Shown: positions 17,214-26,777 of the stretch, one piece after another
Layout: each line of letters begins with the position of its first letter
Numbering within the stretch: position 1 is the stretch's first letter
Assembly: GCF_000153025.1 (NCBI RefSeq)
Contig: NZ_CH672434.1
Location: 119,003-183,002, forward strand
DNA: 64,000 nt
Source of the DNA: Marinomonas sp. MED121
GTDB taxonomy: Bacteria; Pseudomonadota; Gammaproteobacteria; Pseudomonadales; Marinomonadaceae
Reading direction: 5' to 3'
Program-made: the position numbers and the translations under genes
The notes under the pieces: model-generated
What the model saw: the letters and a program-made list of their open reading frames with translations, nothing else
Databases searched by the model: none
Told to the model about the DNA's origin: nothing

Positions 17214-18084
17214 GGCTCGATGTGAGATGCGTCAAAAAGGCTTTAACCTTCTGAAGAGGGTATTTTCGCCCTGAGTAAAAAGCGTGTAACACCAAGTCTT
17301 CTGGTTCTTGATCAAGCTTGAGCTCGATTAAATCCCCGCTGGCTATTTCTGCTTGGCAAGCATGCAATGGCAATATAGCAAAACCTAAACCTTTCAGCGC
17401 TGCTGCCTTGGCAAGGTTGCCGCTATTCACTTTATAGCTGGATTGTACTTGCAGTTTTTCTTGGTTCTTAAAGCGCCAAGGTGTGCCCTGTAAAACAGAT
17501 AAGCTCGTGATACAGGGTACTTTGCTAAGCTCATCTAAAGTGGTTGGGCTTGAGTGTTTTTCGAATTGTTCTGGCGCTGCAACCACACAACTTGGCCAGC
17601 GTAGTATTTCTTTTGCTACCCAGCCAGAATCGTCTAGTGGCCCACGACCAAAGCTTAATATCAAATCAAAACCATCCATCAAGCCTTCATTTGGGTTTAA
17701 TTGAGTGTCACAACTTAATTGGATCTGAGGGTGTTGTAGGCAAAAGTCCGCTATGACTTCTCCCATGAAGGGGAGGTCTGGCGTGATCATTTTAAGGTGT
17801 CCAGACACTGATTCTCCATGTAACGAGACTTCCTCTAATGCATCATCCATCGCTTGCATTAAGGGGATAAGTGAGTGATAAAGTTTTGTTCCTGCGGCCG
17901 TTGCCTGCATTTTTCGGGTTGTTCGCTCCAATAAACGCGAATTTAGCGACTTTTCTAAGAGAGACACATGACGGCTCACATTAGAGCTCGGTATTTGAAG
18001 TTGCTCTGCCGCTAATTTAAAACTTAATTGCTCATAGACACTCTTAAAACTGAGTAGCCATTGGGTTTCTATTTTTTCAATCAT
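17200..18084 (-). CDS. LysR family transcriptional regulator
   Basis: 294 residues. N-terminal winged HTH (LSFKLAAEQLQIPSSNVSRHVSLLEKSL, residues 20-50) and a substrate-binding domain. It belongs to the CrgA/AphB-like LysR branch (RLLERTTRKM). Divergent from a FAD monooxygenase gene with 130 bases between, so it very likely controls that gene. Its final codons fall within an IS-end-like sequence, so the extreme C-terminus may be altered. Confidence 0.88.
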   Translation of the reverse strand: MIEKIETQWLLSFKSVYEQLSFKLAAEQLQIPSSNVSRHVSLLEKSLNSRLLERTTRKMQATAAGTKLYHSLIPLMQAMDDALEEVSLHGESVSGHLKMITPDLPFMGEVIADFCLQHPQIQLSCDTQLNPNEGLMDGFDLILSFGRGPLDDSGWVAKEILRWPSCVVAAPEQFEKHSSPTTLDELSKVPCITSLSVLQGTPWRFKNQEKLQVQSSYKVNSGNLAKAAALKGLGFAILPLHACQAEIASGDLIELKLDQEPEDLVLHAFYSGRKYPLQKVKAFLTHLTSSLGNL

Positions 18085-18214
18085 TTATTTTCTCAATGAT
18101 TAATTCTCTCATTTAATGGGATTAACTATTTCATTTCTGCTAATTTATCCTAATTAATGAGTTTGTCACACTTTATTTTGCGTTTAATCTTGAGATAAAG
18201 AAGTGGTAATCAAT

Positions 18215-19393
18215 ATGAAGATAAAATCAGTACAGCACATCGCCATTATTGGTGCTGGTGTCGCGGGTTTAGCCCTAGCTATTCTGGCGATTAAAAAAGG
18301 ATATCGAGTAAGCGTGTATGAAGCTAATGCAGGTATTTCAACCATGGGTGCTGGCATTACCTTATGGCCAAATGCCATGTTTGTATTGAAGGAATTAGGC
18401 CTTGATAAAGCCGTCCTGAAAAAGGGCGGTTTACCTGCTTTTATGCAGCAATACGATAACGAAGGGCAGCTAAAAGCAGAGCTTGATATCAAAGAGCTTA
18501 ATACACTTTGTGGGTACAGCTCGGTCAGTATTTTGCGTCGTGACTTGATGGCTATCTTAGAAAATCAGCTGGTGGCATTAGGCGGGAAAATACAGTTTTC
18601 ATCAATGATCAAAGCGCAAGATATTGAAGCAATAGCGAAAGATGTTGATTTAGTTGTTGGTGCGGATGGTCGTATGAGGTCAGTGGTGAGAGAGTATTTG
18701 TTTGACGACGCTGTAAGTCCTAGATACCAAGGCTTTGTGAATATCATAGGTACAGCTCAGTTAGAGGGTAATGCGTTAGCAAACGTGATTCAGGATTATC
18801 GTGGTGATGCAGCGCGCTTTGGCATCGTTTCTGTAAAAGGAGGGCATTGCTATTGGGCTGCCGCTTGGACGACTCAGCTTGATAAAGAAAGGCCAGTGAC
18901 GAGCTGGTATGAAGAGATGCATGAGCGCTTTAAAGCTTGGCCAGAGAGAGTTAAAGCCATATTGAATCATTATGAGCCAGCGTCACTTAATCGTATTCTT
19001 GTTCACGATTTAGCGCCTTTACCTTATTGGCATAAAGATAATGTGATTATTGTTGGCGATGCAGCCCATGCGCCTTTACCCACGTCTGGTCAAGGTGCCT
19101 GTCAGGCTTTAGAAGATGTTTGGTATTTAGTGAATCTTCTCAATGAGCATAACTCACCAGAGAGTGAGCAAGCAGGTAAGACTAATAATTTGCAAGAGGT
19201 CTTAAATCGGTTTTATCAAAAGCGTATAGATAAAACGACTGCCGCTCAAAATGTCGGACGTCAGCTTGCTCGCAGTATTTTTGCAGCATCAGGTGACACA
19301 AGTGCTAGCTCAAAACCTGAGCCATCTCAGTTAGGGGCAAGAGTCTCTGCAAAACAGTTAAGAGAGTTTTGGATGCAAGGCCTACCAAGCTAG
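18215..19393 (+). CDS. FAD-dependent monooxygenase (aromatic hydroxylase-like)
   Basis: 392 residues. Class A flavoprotein monooxygenase motifs are all present: GxGxxG (IIGAGVAGLALA) near the start, the DG motif LVVGADGRMRSVVR near residue 150, and the GD motif IIVGDAAHAPLPTSGQGAC near residue 280. It hydroxylates an aromatic or similar substrate using NAD(P)H and O2. Start taken at ATG; a GTG four codons upstream is possible. The divergent LysR gene probably senses the substrate, and the convergent MFS gene is a candidate partner transporter. Confidence 0.88.
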   Translation: MKIKSVQHIAIIGAGVAGLALAILAIKKGYRVSVYEANAGISTMGAGITLWPNAMFVLKELGLDKAVLKKGGLPAFMQQYDNEGQLKAELDIKELNTLCGYSSVSILRRDLMAILENQLVALGGKIQFSSMIKAQDIEAIAKDVDLVVGADGRMRSVVREYLFDDAVSPRYQGFVNIIGTAQLEGNALANVIQDYRGDAARFGIVSVKGGHCYWAAAWTTQLDKERPVTSWYEEMHERFKAWPERVKAILNHYEPASLNRILVHDLAPLPYWHKDNVIIVGDAAHAPLPTSGQGACQALEDVWYLVNLLNEHNSPESEQAGKTNNLQEVLNRFYQKRIDKTTAAQNVGRQLARSIFAASGDTSASSKPEPSQLGARVSAKQLREFWMQGLPS

Positions 19394-19428
19394 TCAGCCC
19401 ATAAACTCTCCCGTCGCTTTTTTTTAAG

Positions 19429-20655
19429 TTATTCCGTGCTTTCGAGGAAAGTGTTTTCGTCCTTTGAAGTCTGGAATAGCTTGAGTGCAAAGGTGAGAAT
19501 ACTTGCAAATGCGGTAGCAAAAATGAGTATTTCGAGTACTGAGAACCAATGACCCAGGCTAAAGACAATGAAGCCTGATAAGGGTTTGCTGACATTGTTC
19601 ACTATCATTAATAAGCCCATAACCTTGCTGTAATCTTTTCGAGCGATGATCTCCATTCTGCGAGTTCGTATGTAGACATTAAACATGCCATCAAAACCAA
19701 GTACGAGCATGGCGCCAATGACAAAGAGTTCAAAGCTGTTAGCAAAGCCTGAGATAAAACCACCTAAACTGACACAGATAAAGGCAATAATGCCAAGCTG
19801 GGTAGGTGTCGCACGATCCGATAGCTTGACAATCATGACGAGCACTAGGATAGAGGCAAGGGCTCCAGCGGTTTGTAAGCTGGCAAAGCTTGCTGCATCT
19901 TTTTCAAAATAGCCAATGACTGCAGGTGCACCAATGGCCAATAAGGTGCCATAGATAAGGTTTAATAAGAAGGTGGACAGTACAATGCGCTGTAAGGGCT
20001 TAGAGTGGAATAGATAACTCTTGCCTATGCTAAAGTTGGCAGCAAGGCGATGCTTTAATGAGAGTAAGCGATCTGAAGGTTCATCAACTAGCGTTTGTTT
20101 TGTGCCTTTTAATAAGCTGATGTTAGCGATAATAAAAATCAAAACCAGGCTGGTTAAGACCCAATGAAATTCGGCAACACTTAATGCAGCGGCAAATAGA
20201 ATGGGGGCAGTTACCAAGGCGGTTTGCTCTAAACTTTGCACCTGAGCTTGTACCTTAGCAAAATATTTCGCTTCTATTAATTGGGTTAATAAGGTCTCCT
20301 GCGCCATAAAGTTGATGGCAAAACCTAAGCCATTAAACACAGATAAGAGTACAACAAGGGCAAAAATTATCTGGTTATTTTGCCCATCAAGTAAGAATAA
20401 TCCTGTCGCGACTAAAATACTCACCAATGCTCTTATGATATTAACTAGGCTCATTAGTTTGATTAATGGATATCTATCGATTAATAGACTGGCTACAGGG
20501 CTAAAAAATACCTTAACCAAGTACTCAATGGTAAATGCTAGACCGGCTAACTGGGCGCTTTGTGTGGTTTGAAAAACAAATAAGGGGATCAAAAACATCA
20601 GGCCATAGTCTGCTAAAGCCGTCATAAAACGATTAAGGTACAAATAGATATTCAC
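19429..20655 (-). CDS. Major facilitator superfamily transporter
   Basis: 408 residues, about twelve predicted helices and a cytoplasmic middle loop near residue 200 (LSLKHRLAANFSIGKSYL). Motif-A-like segment LIDRYPLIKLM follows helix 2, typical of MFS_3/enterobactin-exporter-like carriers. Probably an efflux carrier of small molecules. Divergent from the LysR gene that starts 110 bases away, which may control it. Confidence 0.82.
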   Translation of the reverse strand: MNIYLYLNRFMTALADYGLMFLIPLFVFQTTQSAQLAGLAFTIEYLVKVFFSPVASLLIDRYPLIKLMSLVNIIRALVSILVATGLFLLDGQNNQIIFALVVLLSVFNGLGFAINFMAQETLLTQLIEAKYFAKVQAQVQSLEQTALVTAPILFAAALSVAEFHWVLTSLVLIFIIANISLLKGTKQTLVDEPSDRLLSLKHRLAANFSIGKSYLFHSKPLQRIVLSTFLLNLIYGTLLAIGAPAVIGYFEKDAASFASLQTAGALASILVLVMIVKLSDRATPTQLGIIAFICVSLGGFISGFANSFELFVIGAMLVLGFDGMFNVYIRTRRMEIIARKDYSKVMGLLMIVNNVSKPLSGFIVFSLGHWFSVLEILIFATAFASILTFALKLFQTSKDENTFLESTE

Positions 20656-20765
20656 TCGCTAATCCTTGCTATAAATAAGGTTGGCAAGTCTATTTGATAA
20701 CTTAAAATAGTGTAATACACTCAATATCTAATTCACTATTAGCTTTAAGGAACTAATAAAGGCAT

Positions 20766-21683
20766 ATGTCACGACATGGAGATAAGTTTCAGCGGATGCG
20801 AATATTCGTTACCTTGGTTAAAGCAGGCTCTTTTGCGAAGGCGGCTGAGCGTTTGCAAATAAAAAGTCCGACGGTGAGTAAAGCGATACAATTGTTAGAA
20901 AAGGAATTACATACTCAGCTGGTTGTAAGAAGTACGCGTACCATGTCTTTGACAGAAACAGGGCAAAAATATTACGAAAAAGCCGACTTTATTTTAAATG
21001 AACTGGATGAATTAGAAAACGACACTAAACAAGCACAAGGGACGCCTAAAGGGAAACTCATGGTAACCTCACCTGTCTCGTTAGGGCAGCATTTGCTTGC
21101 GCCTTTGATGCCTAAGTTTATGAAACGTTACCCTGAACTCGAAGTGGAGATAGATCTCTCAAACCATTGGCGAGATTTAAAACGGGATGGCTATGATGTG
21201 GCCATACGATCTAAAAAACCAGGGGCTGACTTGGGTTTGTATTGCCTTCCAATTAAACCTTTACTCCCCATTTTAGTTGCAAGTCCAGACTATCTTGCAG
21301 AACATGGTACACCGGCTCACCCGAATGAATTAAAGGCACACATTGCCATTCTTCACAAAGGAGGAGATCGCTTGTTTAATCAATGGAAATTCTTTCATTC
21401 AAAAAAGGGAGAATTTGCCTTTGAAGCGAGTAGCCGTTATATCAGCAATCATATCCCTGTTTCTATCGAAGCGGCTTTGCAAGGCTTGGGGATTCTCAAT
21501 ACCTACTCGATTTATGTGGAAGAGGCCTTGAAAGAAGGGCGCTTAATTCAGCTTTTACCCAATTATCGACAGCCGGATATTGATCGATTTGCGTTTTATC
21601 ATCAAAAGCGAGCTCTTTCGCCGAAATTAGATGCTTTTTTAAGTTTTCTTGAAGACGAAATTGGTTTGGAAATTAAACAATAA
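20766..21683 (+). CDS. LysR family transcriptional regulator
   Basis: 305 residues. Winged HTH KAGSFAKAAERLQIKSPTVSKAIQLLE (residues 19-45) with VVRSTRTMSLTETG, as in CrgA-like regulators, and a C-terminal substrate domain. It is divergent from the MFS gene and 66 bases before the flavodoxin-like gene. By the usual LysR rule the divergent transporter is the best target, the downstream gene second. Confidence 0.88.
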   Translation: MSRHGDKFQRMRIFVTLVKAGSFAKAAERLQIKSPTVSKAIQLLEKELHTQLVVRSTRTMSLTETGQKYYEKADFILNELDELENDTKQAQGTPKGKLMVTSPVSLGQHLLAPLMPKFMKRYPELEVEIDLSNHWRDLKRDGYDVAIRSKKPGADLGLYCLPIKPLLPILVASPDYLAEHGTPAHPNELKAHIAILHKGGDRLFNQWKFFHSKKGEFAFEASSRYISNHIPVSIEAALQGLGILNTYSIYVEEALKEGRLIQLLPNYRQPDIDRFAFYHQKRALSPKLDAFLSFLEDEIGLEIKQ

Positions 21684-21749
21684 TATCACTTTACCTCAAC
21701 TTGGCTTGAGGTTTTATACTGCTCCCAAATTAAATGAAGGAGCAGAAAA

Positions 21750-22313
21750 TTGGCACGTATTGCAGTCGTATATTTTTCCCAAACGGGGATGACCAACCAG
21801 TTAGCAAAAGCCGTTATTTCAGGCATTAATGACAATAAAAATGTGTCTGTTTTAGAGTATCAAATTGTTGGCAAAGACATTAAAGAAGGGCGTTTTGTCA
21901 ATCCCACTTTGTTTGACGCTTTACAGACTTGTGATGCCATTATTATGGGGTCTCCAACCTATATGGGAAGCGTTTCAGCCCAGTTCAAAGCGTTTGCTGA
22001 TGCCACAAGTGAACTCTGGAGTAAGCAACAATGGGCGGATAAGGTGGCAGCAGGTTTTACATCAGGTAGTGGATTAAACGGTGATCAATCAACGACCTTA
22101 CAATACCTTATTACTTTGGCCTGTCAGCATGGTATGTATTGGGTAGGGTTAGATGCTGCACATGGTTTTAAAGATCATGGTGTGAACCGTTTAGGTTGTC
22201 AATTAGGCGTAGTGGCTCAAGCTGATGGTACAGTGGCAAACGAAATGGATATAGCCTCTGCTCGTTATTTAGGGGGAAGAGTGTCTAAACTTGTGATGCG
22301 CCTATCAAAATGA
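21750..22313 (+). CDS. Flavodoxin-fold NAD(P)H:quinone or FMN reductase-like protein
   Basis: 187 residues from a TTG start preceded by AAGGAG. The phosphate-binding loop YFSQTGMTNQLA near residue 8 and the GSPTYMGSVSAQFKAFAD block near residue 67 match WrbA/flavodoxin-like FMN proteins. FTSGSGLNGDQSTTLQYL near residue 108 is the second FMN loop. Electron carrier or quinone reductase, cytoplasmic. It follows a LysR gene closely and may belong to its response. Confidence 0.82.
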   Translation: MARIAVVYFSQTGMTNQLAKAVISGINDNKNVSVLEYQIVGKDIKEGRFVNPTLFDALQTCDAIIMGSPTYMGSVSAQFKAFADATSELWSKQQWADKVAAGFTSGSGLNGDQSTTLQYLITLACQHGMYWVGLDAAHGFKDHGVNRLGCQLGVVAQADGTVANEMDIASARYLGGRVSKLVMRLSK

Positions 22314-22456
22314 AGTCGTTTAAGGATTAGCAAACTTTAGCTTCCTTAAATAGAGAGCTTTACTTTTTGCTATCAAAAGGTCACTTTCTCTTAAATTAGG
22401 TGTTTTTATACGCAATTATCTATTTGATTAATAGAAGGTAAACAAGGGGAGAGAAT

Positions 22457-23749
22457 ATGTCATTAAGAGCTGAGTTGCTGACCCATGAATTAACACGTAT
22501 CGATGGGGTTGAGATCACGAAAGAGGAAGCTAAATATCAGAAAATGGCTTTATCTCCTTTTGTTTTCTACCGTGGCTCTGCTCAGCTTTTTTATGCGGAT
22601 ATTGCCTCTGGCACGATAGCCATCCCTGAAGCACTAAAAGAGTTGCCTTTAACCTGTGTGATGGGGGATTGTCATGTATCAAATTTTGGATTCTTAACCG
22701 AAGAAGGTTCCTATGGCGACAATGTGATCTTTTCGCCAAATGATTTTGATGATGCCTGTATTGGTCGTCCTGAATGGGACTTATTGAGATTTTGTACAAG
22801 CCTAGCGTTGTGTGCAGACCATTGCCGGTTAGAGGCTGAAACGACTGATGAGGTGGTAACACAATCTCAAGTAGAGCAAGCAATTGAATCCTTTCTAAAT
22901 GGATATTTATCCCTATGTGAGCAAGGCTTGAAAGACCAGAATCATTTACAAAAAGCCATGGATGGAGTTGCTCTTGAAGATTTTTCTATCTTGAAAAAGC
23001 CTTTGAAAAAGGCTCAGCGTAGGGCGGTTGGTGGAGAGCAATTTTATCAAAAAAGCACTTTGGCAAAAGCGATCGATTTTGAAAATGTTTCTTTATCTTT
23101 TAAGAACTTACCTGAAAAATTTCAACCTTTAGAGCCACAGCTTTATCAGGCGTTAGACGTGACATTTGGCCCTTATATGGATGACTATGTTTGGGATATA
23201 GTTGCCCGCAAAAATGCGGGTACAGGCTCGGTCAATATGTCGCGCTATTATTTCTTGGTTGGACCCGGAGATTATAAAGGTGCAGAAGATTTAGCCCTAT
23301 GTCATCTGGTAGAGGTTAAGAAGCAAAGAGAAGCTGCGCCAATCCACTTTTTTCCTGAGATGAGTCCGAATAATCGATTGAATCCAGCCCATTTAACCCT
23401 TATGTGTCAACGCAAAATGCAGCGCTTTCCTGATTTAGTGTTAGACGAAGTTGAATGGAATGAAGAGCATTGGCTAGTACGTTCTCGTCATCATGCTAAA
23501 GTCGGTTTGGACCCTGAAGATATTGCCTTAGGTAAAAAAGCCGCACTAAAAGGGGGTTTTGTTGATTATGCCGTTGCTTGTGGCAAGACTTTAGCGTTGG
23601 CTCATAGCCGTGGTGATAGACGCACCTTTGCTTTTGAGAAGAGTGTTTCACGCATTTTACCCGGTTGTATTGCTGATATAAAAGCATCTAGTCTCGCTTA
23701 TGCAAAACAAGTTTCAGATGATTGGAAGTGGCTTAAAACTAAGATTTAA
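22457..23749 (+). CDS. DUF2252 family protein
   Basis: 430 residues. The hallmark GDCHVSNFGF near residue 71 and SPNDFDDACIGRPEWDL near residue 93 mark the DUF2252 family. The Asp-x-His-x-x-Asn and Asp-Phe-Asp pattern resembles the active site of kinase-fold phosphotransferases. No activity is established for the family. Complete, stand-alone gene with a good ribosome binding site (GGGGAG). Confidence 0.8.
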   Translation: MSLRAELLTHELTRIDGVEITKEEAKYQKMALSPFVFYRGSAQLFYADIASGTIAIPEALKELPLTCVMGDCHVSNFGFLTEEGSYGDNVIFSPNDFDDACIGRPEWDLLRFCTSLALCADHCRLEAETTDEVVTQSQVEQAIESFLNGYLSLCEQGLKDQNHLQKAMDGVALEDFSILKKPLKKAQRRAVGGEQFYQKSTLAKAIDFENVSLSFKNLPEKFQPLEPQLYQALDVTFGPYMDDYVWDIVARKNAGTGSVNMSRYYFLVGPGDYKGAEDLALCHLVEVKKQREAAPIHFFPEMSPNNRLNPAHLTLMCQRKMQRFPDLVLDEVEWNEEHWLVRSRHHAKVGLDPEDIALGKKAALKGGFVDYAVACGKTLALAHSRGDRRTFAFEKSVSRILPGCIADIKASSLAYAKQVSDDWKWLKTKI

Positions 23750-23879
23750 GTCTTCTAAGGCAAGGGCAGAGTTGACATTTATTGCTTAGTGGTGAGGGCT
23801 TAATCAGCCCTTTATATCGCGCTGAGTATGATAAGTACTTGATTTAAAAGTTGATCAAAACCTAAACATTGAGGGAACA

Positions 23880-24650
23880 ATGCAAGACAAAAGAGCCAGT
23901 GATGCTTATAACACCTATTTTCGTTTTAATAACAAACGTACCTTATCCACCATGCTGCCAAGCGAACTATCAATTATCGAGTCACTCAATTTAAAGGCAT
24001 ACATAGATAAAACTCGTCGTTATGATAATCAAATTTTAATTCACCATCATTGTGATTTAGCCTATCTCGATAGTGTGTATGGACTCTTTGATTTAGATGC
24101 ACTCCCCGAGATTGCAATTGAATCTGGCTTAGAGACGCCAGAGTTAAAGCATTGGCTTAATGAAAGGGGCTATCAGCCTAGTCATCAGCACGAATTTTTA
24201 AGCTTGAACCGCTTTGGGCTTGACTTGAGCCATGTATCGCAAAGTAATGTGCATGTTGAGCGTTGGACTGAAGCCAGAGCGGATGATTTTCTAGCGCTGT
24301 TAAAAACGTCAGGGTTAACTTGTTCTGACCAGGTTTGGAAAAGCAAAAAATCTTTCTATTGTACTGAGTCATTTAGGGTTTATGTTGCTTATCTTGATGG
24401 CATCCCCTGCGCTTGGGCGACATCGTACTTGGAAAATAATCTTGCCATTTTAGGGAATGCTTTTACCCAAGAGCATGTTAGAGGTAAGGGGGGTCAAACG
24501 GAACTTCTGACAACTCGGGTGCAAGATGCCATAGATTTAGGGGCTGAAAGAGTTTTAACTGATGTGTTATCAGGCAGTGTGAGTCAGAAAAATTGCCGAC
24601 GAATTGGTTTTCAACCTGATGTTGTTAGGCAAGTTTGGCTGAGACGTTAG
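23880..24650 (+). CDS. GNAT family N-acetyltransferase, two-part
   Basis: 256 residues. The C-terminal half carries the GNAT core: a strand (CAWATSYLENNLAILGNAF), the loop VRGKGGQTELLTTRVQDA near residue 198 and the end CRRIGFQPDVVRQVWL. The first 130 residues form an extra N-terminal domain that looks like a degenerate second GNAT fold. Substrate unknown. Followed by another GNAT 66 bases downstream in the same direction. Confidence 0.8.
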   Translation: MQDKRASDAYNTYFRFNNKRTLSTMLPSELSIIESLNLKAYIDKTRRYDNQILIHHHCDLAYLDSVYGLFDLDALPEIAIESGLETPELKHWLNERGYQPSHQHEFLSLNRFGLDLSHVSQSNVHVERWTEARADDFLALLKTSGLTCSDQVWKSKKSFYCTESFRVYVAYLDGIPCAWATSYLENNLAILGNAFTQEHVRGKGGQTELLTTRVQDAIDLGAERVLTDVLSGSVSQKNCRRIGFQPDVVRQVWLRR

Positions 24651-24716
24651 CGCCTTTTAGTTTGCCTTCTCACCGATTAATCATAGTATCTTGTCAATTT
24701 AAACGCGGAAACCTAT

Positions 24717-25121
24717 ATGGAAATACGAAGCATAAAGTGGCAAGACACCCTGACCATCAGGCATAAGGTTTTATGGCCAGATAAACCAATGAGTTTTTGT
24801 CATGTGGATGGGGACGCTCAAGCTCAACACTTTGGGGTGTTTTTAGACAAAAGGTTAGTCTGTGTTGCTTCTATCTATAAAGATAATCGTGAGGCAAGGC
24901 TTAGAAAGTTTGCCACATTGGCTTGCTATCAAGGACAGGGGATCGGCACAAAGCTAATTAAGCATATTATTGAACAGCTTAAAAGTGATGGCATCAAACG
25001 CTTTTGGTGTGATGCTAGGGTCAGTGCACAAGGTTTTTATGAAGCATTGGGCTTAGAAAAGTACAATGATGAATTTAATAAATCGGGCATAGCTTACTGC
25101 AAAATGCAGATACGTTTTTAA
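24717..25121 (+). CDS. GNAT family N-acetyltransferase
   Basis: 134 residues. Acetyl-CoA loop LACYQGQGIGTKLIKHIIEQL near residues 70-90, then FYEALGL near residue 110 as in the fold's end. Length is at the short limit but complete. It could be read together with the GNAT gene before it. Substrate unknown. Confidence 0.8.
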   Translation: MEIRSIKWQDTLTIRHKVLWPDKPMSFCHVDGDAQAQHFGVFLDKRLVCVASIYKDNREARLRKFATLACYQGQGIGTKLIKHIIEQLKSDGIKRFWCDARVSAQGFYEALGLEKYNDEFNKSGIAYCKMQIRF

Positions 25122-25178
25122 GGTGTTTTATCTATTCAATGTATTTCTTATTAATTCTAATTAGTTTCAACATGATAG

Positions 25179-25273
25179 TTAAGGAAACTGCGAATAAGTC
25201 CTCCCGCCTCAGCGTGTGGATAAAAGTCCCTAGATTTATGGCAAGAGCCGCAACTTAATCATAGGTTTCTTAA
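25179..25273. mobile_element. Possible MITE (95 bp) flanked by TTAA
   Basis: The element begins GGAAACTGCGAATAAGT and ends ACTTAATCATAGGTTTC. The two ends are inverted repeats matching at 12 of 17 positions, and both sides carry TTAA, which could be the target-site duplication. The left end also resembles (16 of 20) the sequence at 26778-26797 read in reverse. The interior (about 53 bases) has no gene. Non-autonomous element ends are the likeliest reading, but the family is not identified. Confidence 0.4.
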
Positions 25274-25557
25274 GCCTTTACAAATCGTAAAAAATTAACA
25301 CCTTTGTCGTATTTGCAGTTATAGTAGCCCGCGCTAAAGTGGCTGACCTTTTTTAGACTTTTATTTTTGGAGGATGATTCCCGTATTGATTAGAGAAAAA
25401 ATAAAATTCTAGATCAAAATTATAAAACTCAAGTCTTTGTAGGAGAACAAACAAGGTAGGTTTAAACCTATACCTTTGTCTGACTTGTTCATCATATACA
25501 TCATTAATTTCTAGCAGGGATCGCTGTAACCATGATTAATCGTTAGATTGGACTCAA
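25274..25557. other. Intergenic region upstream of the desaturase gene
   Basis: Nearly 300 bases, AT-rich, with no open frame of interest. Presumably contains the desaturase promoter; I cannot choose among several weak -10-like boxes. A GGAGGATG at about 25369 has no frame behind it. Confidence 0.4.
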
Positions 25558-26373
25558 ATGAAAAATAATTCTAAAGCAACAAAACATACCGGCATTTTTA
25601 AACACAAAGAAGATCGCTGGCCCGTTACTATCATCCTCATGCTTACCCTTTTAGATTTTGTTTTATACTTCACCCTTGAAAATACGACTTTGCTTATCGG
25701 CTACTACTTATTAATGATTATTCCTAAAGGCGTTATTTGCGCTTGGAACCATCATCATCAACATTTGTTTACCTTTCGCTCTGACGCGTTAAACCGTGGA
25801 CTAGAGTTCTTTTATGCCTTGCATACTGGGGTAACGACTAACTTGTGGCGTTTGCACCATGTATTAGGGCACCATGTTAACTTTCTAGATCAAGAAAAGG
25901 ATGAGAGCCGTTGGCAGCGTAAAGATGGTTCAAAAATGGGCGTGATTGGCTATACATTAGAGGTGGCTGTCACAGCTTATCCTAGAGGTTACTCAGTCGG
26001 TAAACGCTTTCCAAAACAACTTAAGCCATTTATGACCTACTTAGCACCTACATTCTTGATTGTTGCGCTGCTTGTTTGGTTTAACCCTGTTGCAGGCTTT
26101 TTCCTATTTGCCCTGCCTATGATTACCAGTTTACTTTTCACCGCTTATGTAACCTATGATCATCATTCTGGTCTTAGTACTGAGAATGAGTTTGAAGCCT
26201 CTTATAATAACTTGAATCGTGTATTCAACTTTTTAACCGGTAACTTGGGCTATCATACTGCTCACCATCACCGTCAAGGGGTGCATTGGTCTAAGTTGCC
26301 TGCGCTGCATGCAACCATTGCAGACAAGATTCCTGAACATCTTTACATGAGATCCTTATTTTCCCATCGATAA
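25558..26373 (+). CDS. Membrane fatty acid desaturase/hydroxylase family protein
   Basis: 271 residues with about four hydrophobic segments. The three histidine boxes of the di-iron membrane desaturases are present: NHHHQHLF near residue 64, HHVLGHH near residue 99 and HTAHHHRQ near residue 235. It introduces a double bond or hydroxyl into an acyl or related lipid chain, in the inner membrane, using O2. It lacks extra electron-carrier domains. No other lipid gene is adjacent, so the substrate stays open (fatty acyl or carotenoid-type). Confidence 0.85.
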   Translation: MKNNSKATKHTGIFKHKEDRWPVTIILMLTLLDFVLYFTLENTTLLIGYYLLMIIPKGVICAWNHHHQHLFTFRSDALNRGLEFFYALHTGVTTNLWRLHHVLGHHVNFLDQEKDESRWQRKDGSKMGVIGYTLEVAVTAYPRGYSVGKRFPKQLKPFMTYLAPTFLIVALLVWFNPVAGFFLFALPMITSLLFTAYVTYDHHSGLSTENEFEASYNNLNRVFNFLTGNLGYHTAHHHRQGVHWSKLPALHATIADKIPEHLYMRSLFSHR

Positions 26374-26420
26374 TGAATAGCTTAAGCTTTGCGTGCTAAG
26401 TACTTCTAAAGTATCTATTT

Positions 26421-26464
26421 GATGATAAGAGTTTGATATAATTACAATTTAAACTCTTATCATC
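26421..26464 (+). terminator. Long inverted repeat after the desaturase gene
   Basis: GATGATAAGAGTTT, 16-base loop, AAACTCTTATCATC: fourteen perfect base pairs, 50 bases after the desaturase stop. The T-tract (TTTACTTCTTT) is broken, so it may act as an mRNA 3' end stabiliser as much as a terminator. Confidence 0.5.
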
Positions 26465-26552
26465 TTTACTTCTTTAATTGCTCTCCTTTAATTTGATACT
26501 CACATACAGTCTCTGGGTTTATGTGCTTTCCTTGCTTTAATTTAGACTACTC

Positions 26553-26624
26553 CCTTTGAACCTTTGAACCTTTGAACCTTTGAACCTTTGAACCTTTGAA
26601 CCTTTGAACCTTTGAACCTTTGAA
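26553..26624. repeat. Octanucleotide tandem repeat, 9 x CCTTTGAA
   Basis: Nine perfect head-to-tail copies of an 8-bp unit (72 bp), with no interruptions. It lies in non-coding DNA between the desaturase gene and the end of the transporter operon. Perfect short units of this type change copy number readily by strand slippage. It is 180 bases past the desaturase stop and more than 300 from the transporter genes, so a direct effect on a promoter is not obvious. Confidence 0.97.
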
Positions 26625-26708
26625 GCATACCTAGATAGCATTTCAGAAAAAGTAACACCCAGCGTTGTCCCTTCTCGAAAGGTGTCTAAACTAACTTTCT
26701 ATTAAACA

Positions 26709-26741
26709 AGCGCAAAGTGACGTCTTGTTTGACGCTTTTTT
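26709..26741 (+). terminator. Terminator-like hairpin in the 26.4-26.9 kb spacer
   Basis: AGCGCAAA, 11-base loop, TTTGACGCT (one bulged base) followed by TTTTT. Reads as a plus-strand terminator, although the only plus-strand gene upstream ends 335 bases before. Confidence 0.4.
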
Positions 26742-26777
26742 GCCATTTACCTTTAAAAGCAGATTGAGAATAGGTGA

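Noticed and set aside
26421..26464. 14-bp inverted repeat as transposon ends
   Set aside because: The arms are only 16 bases apart and follow the desaturase stop, which fits a hairpin at an mRNA 3' end better than element ends.
26500..26640. CRISPR array
   Set aside because: The 8-bp units are contiguous with no spacers, and no cas genes are present.
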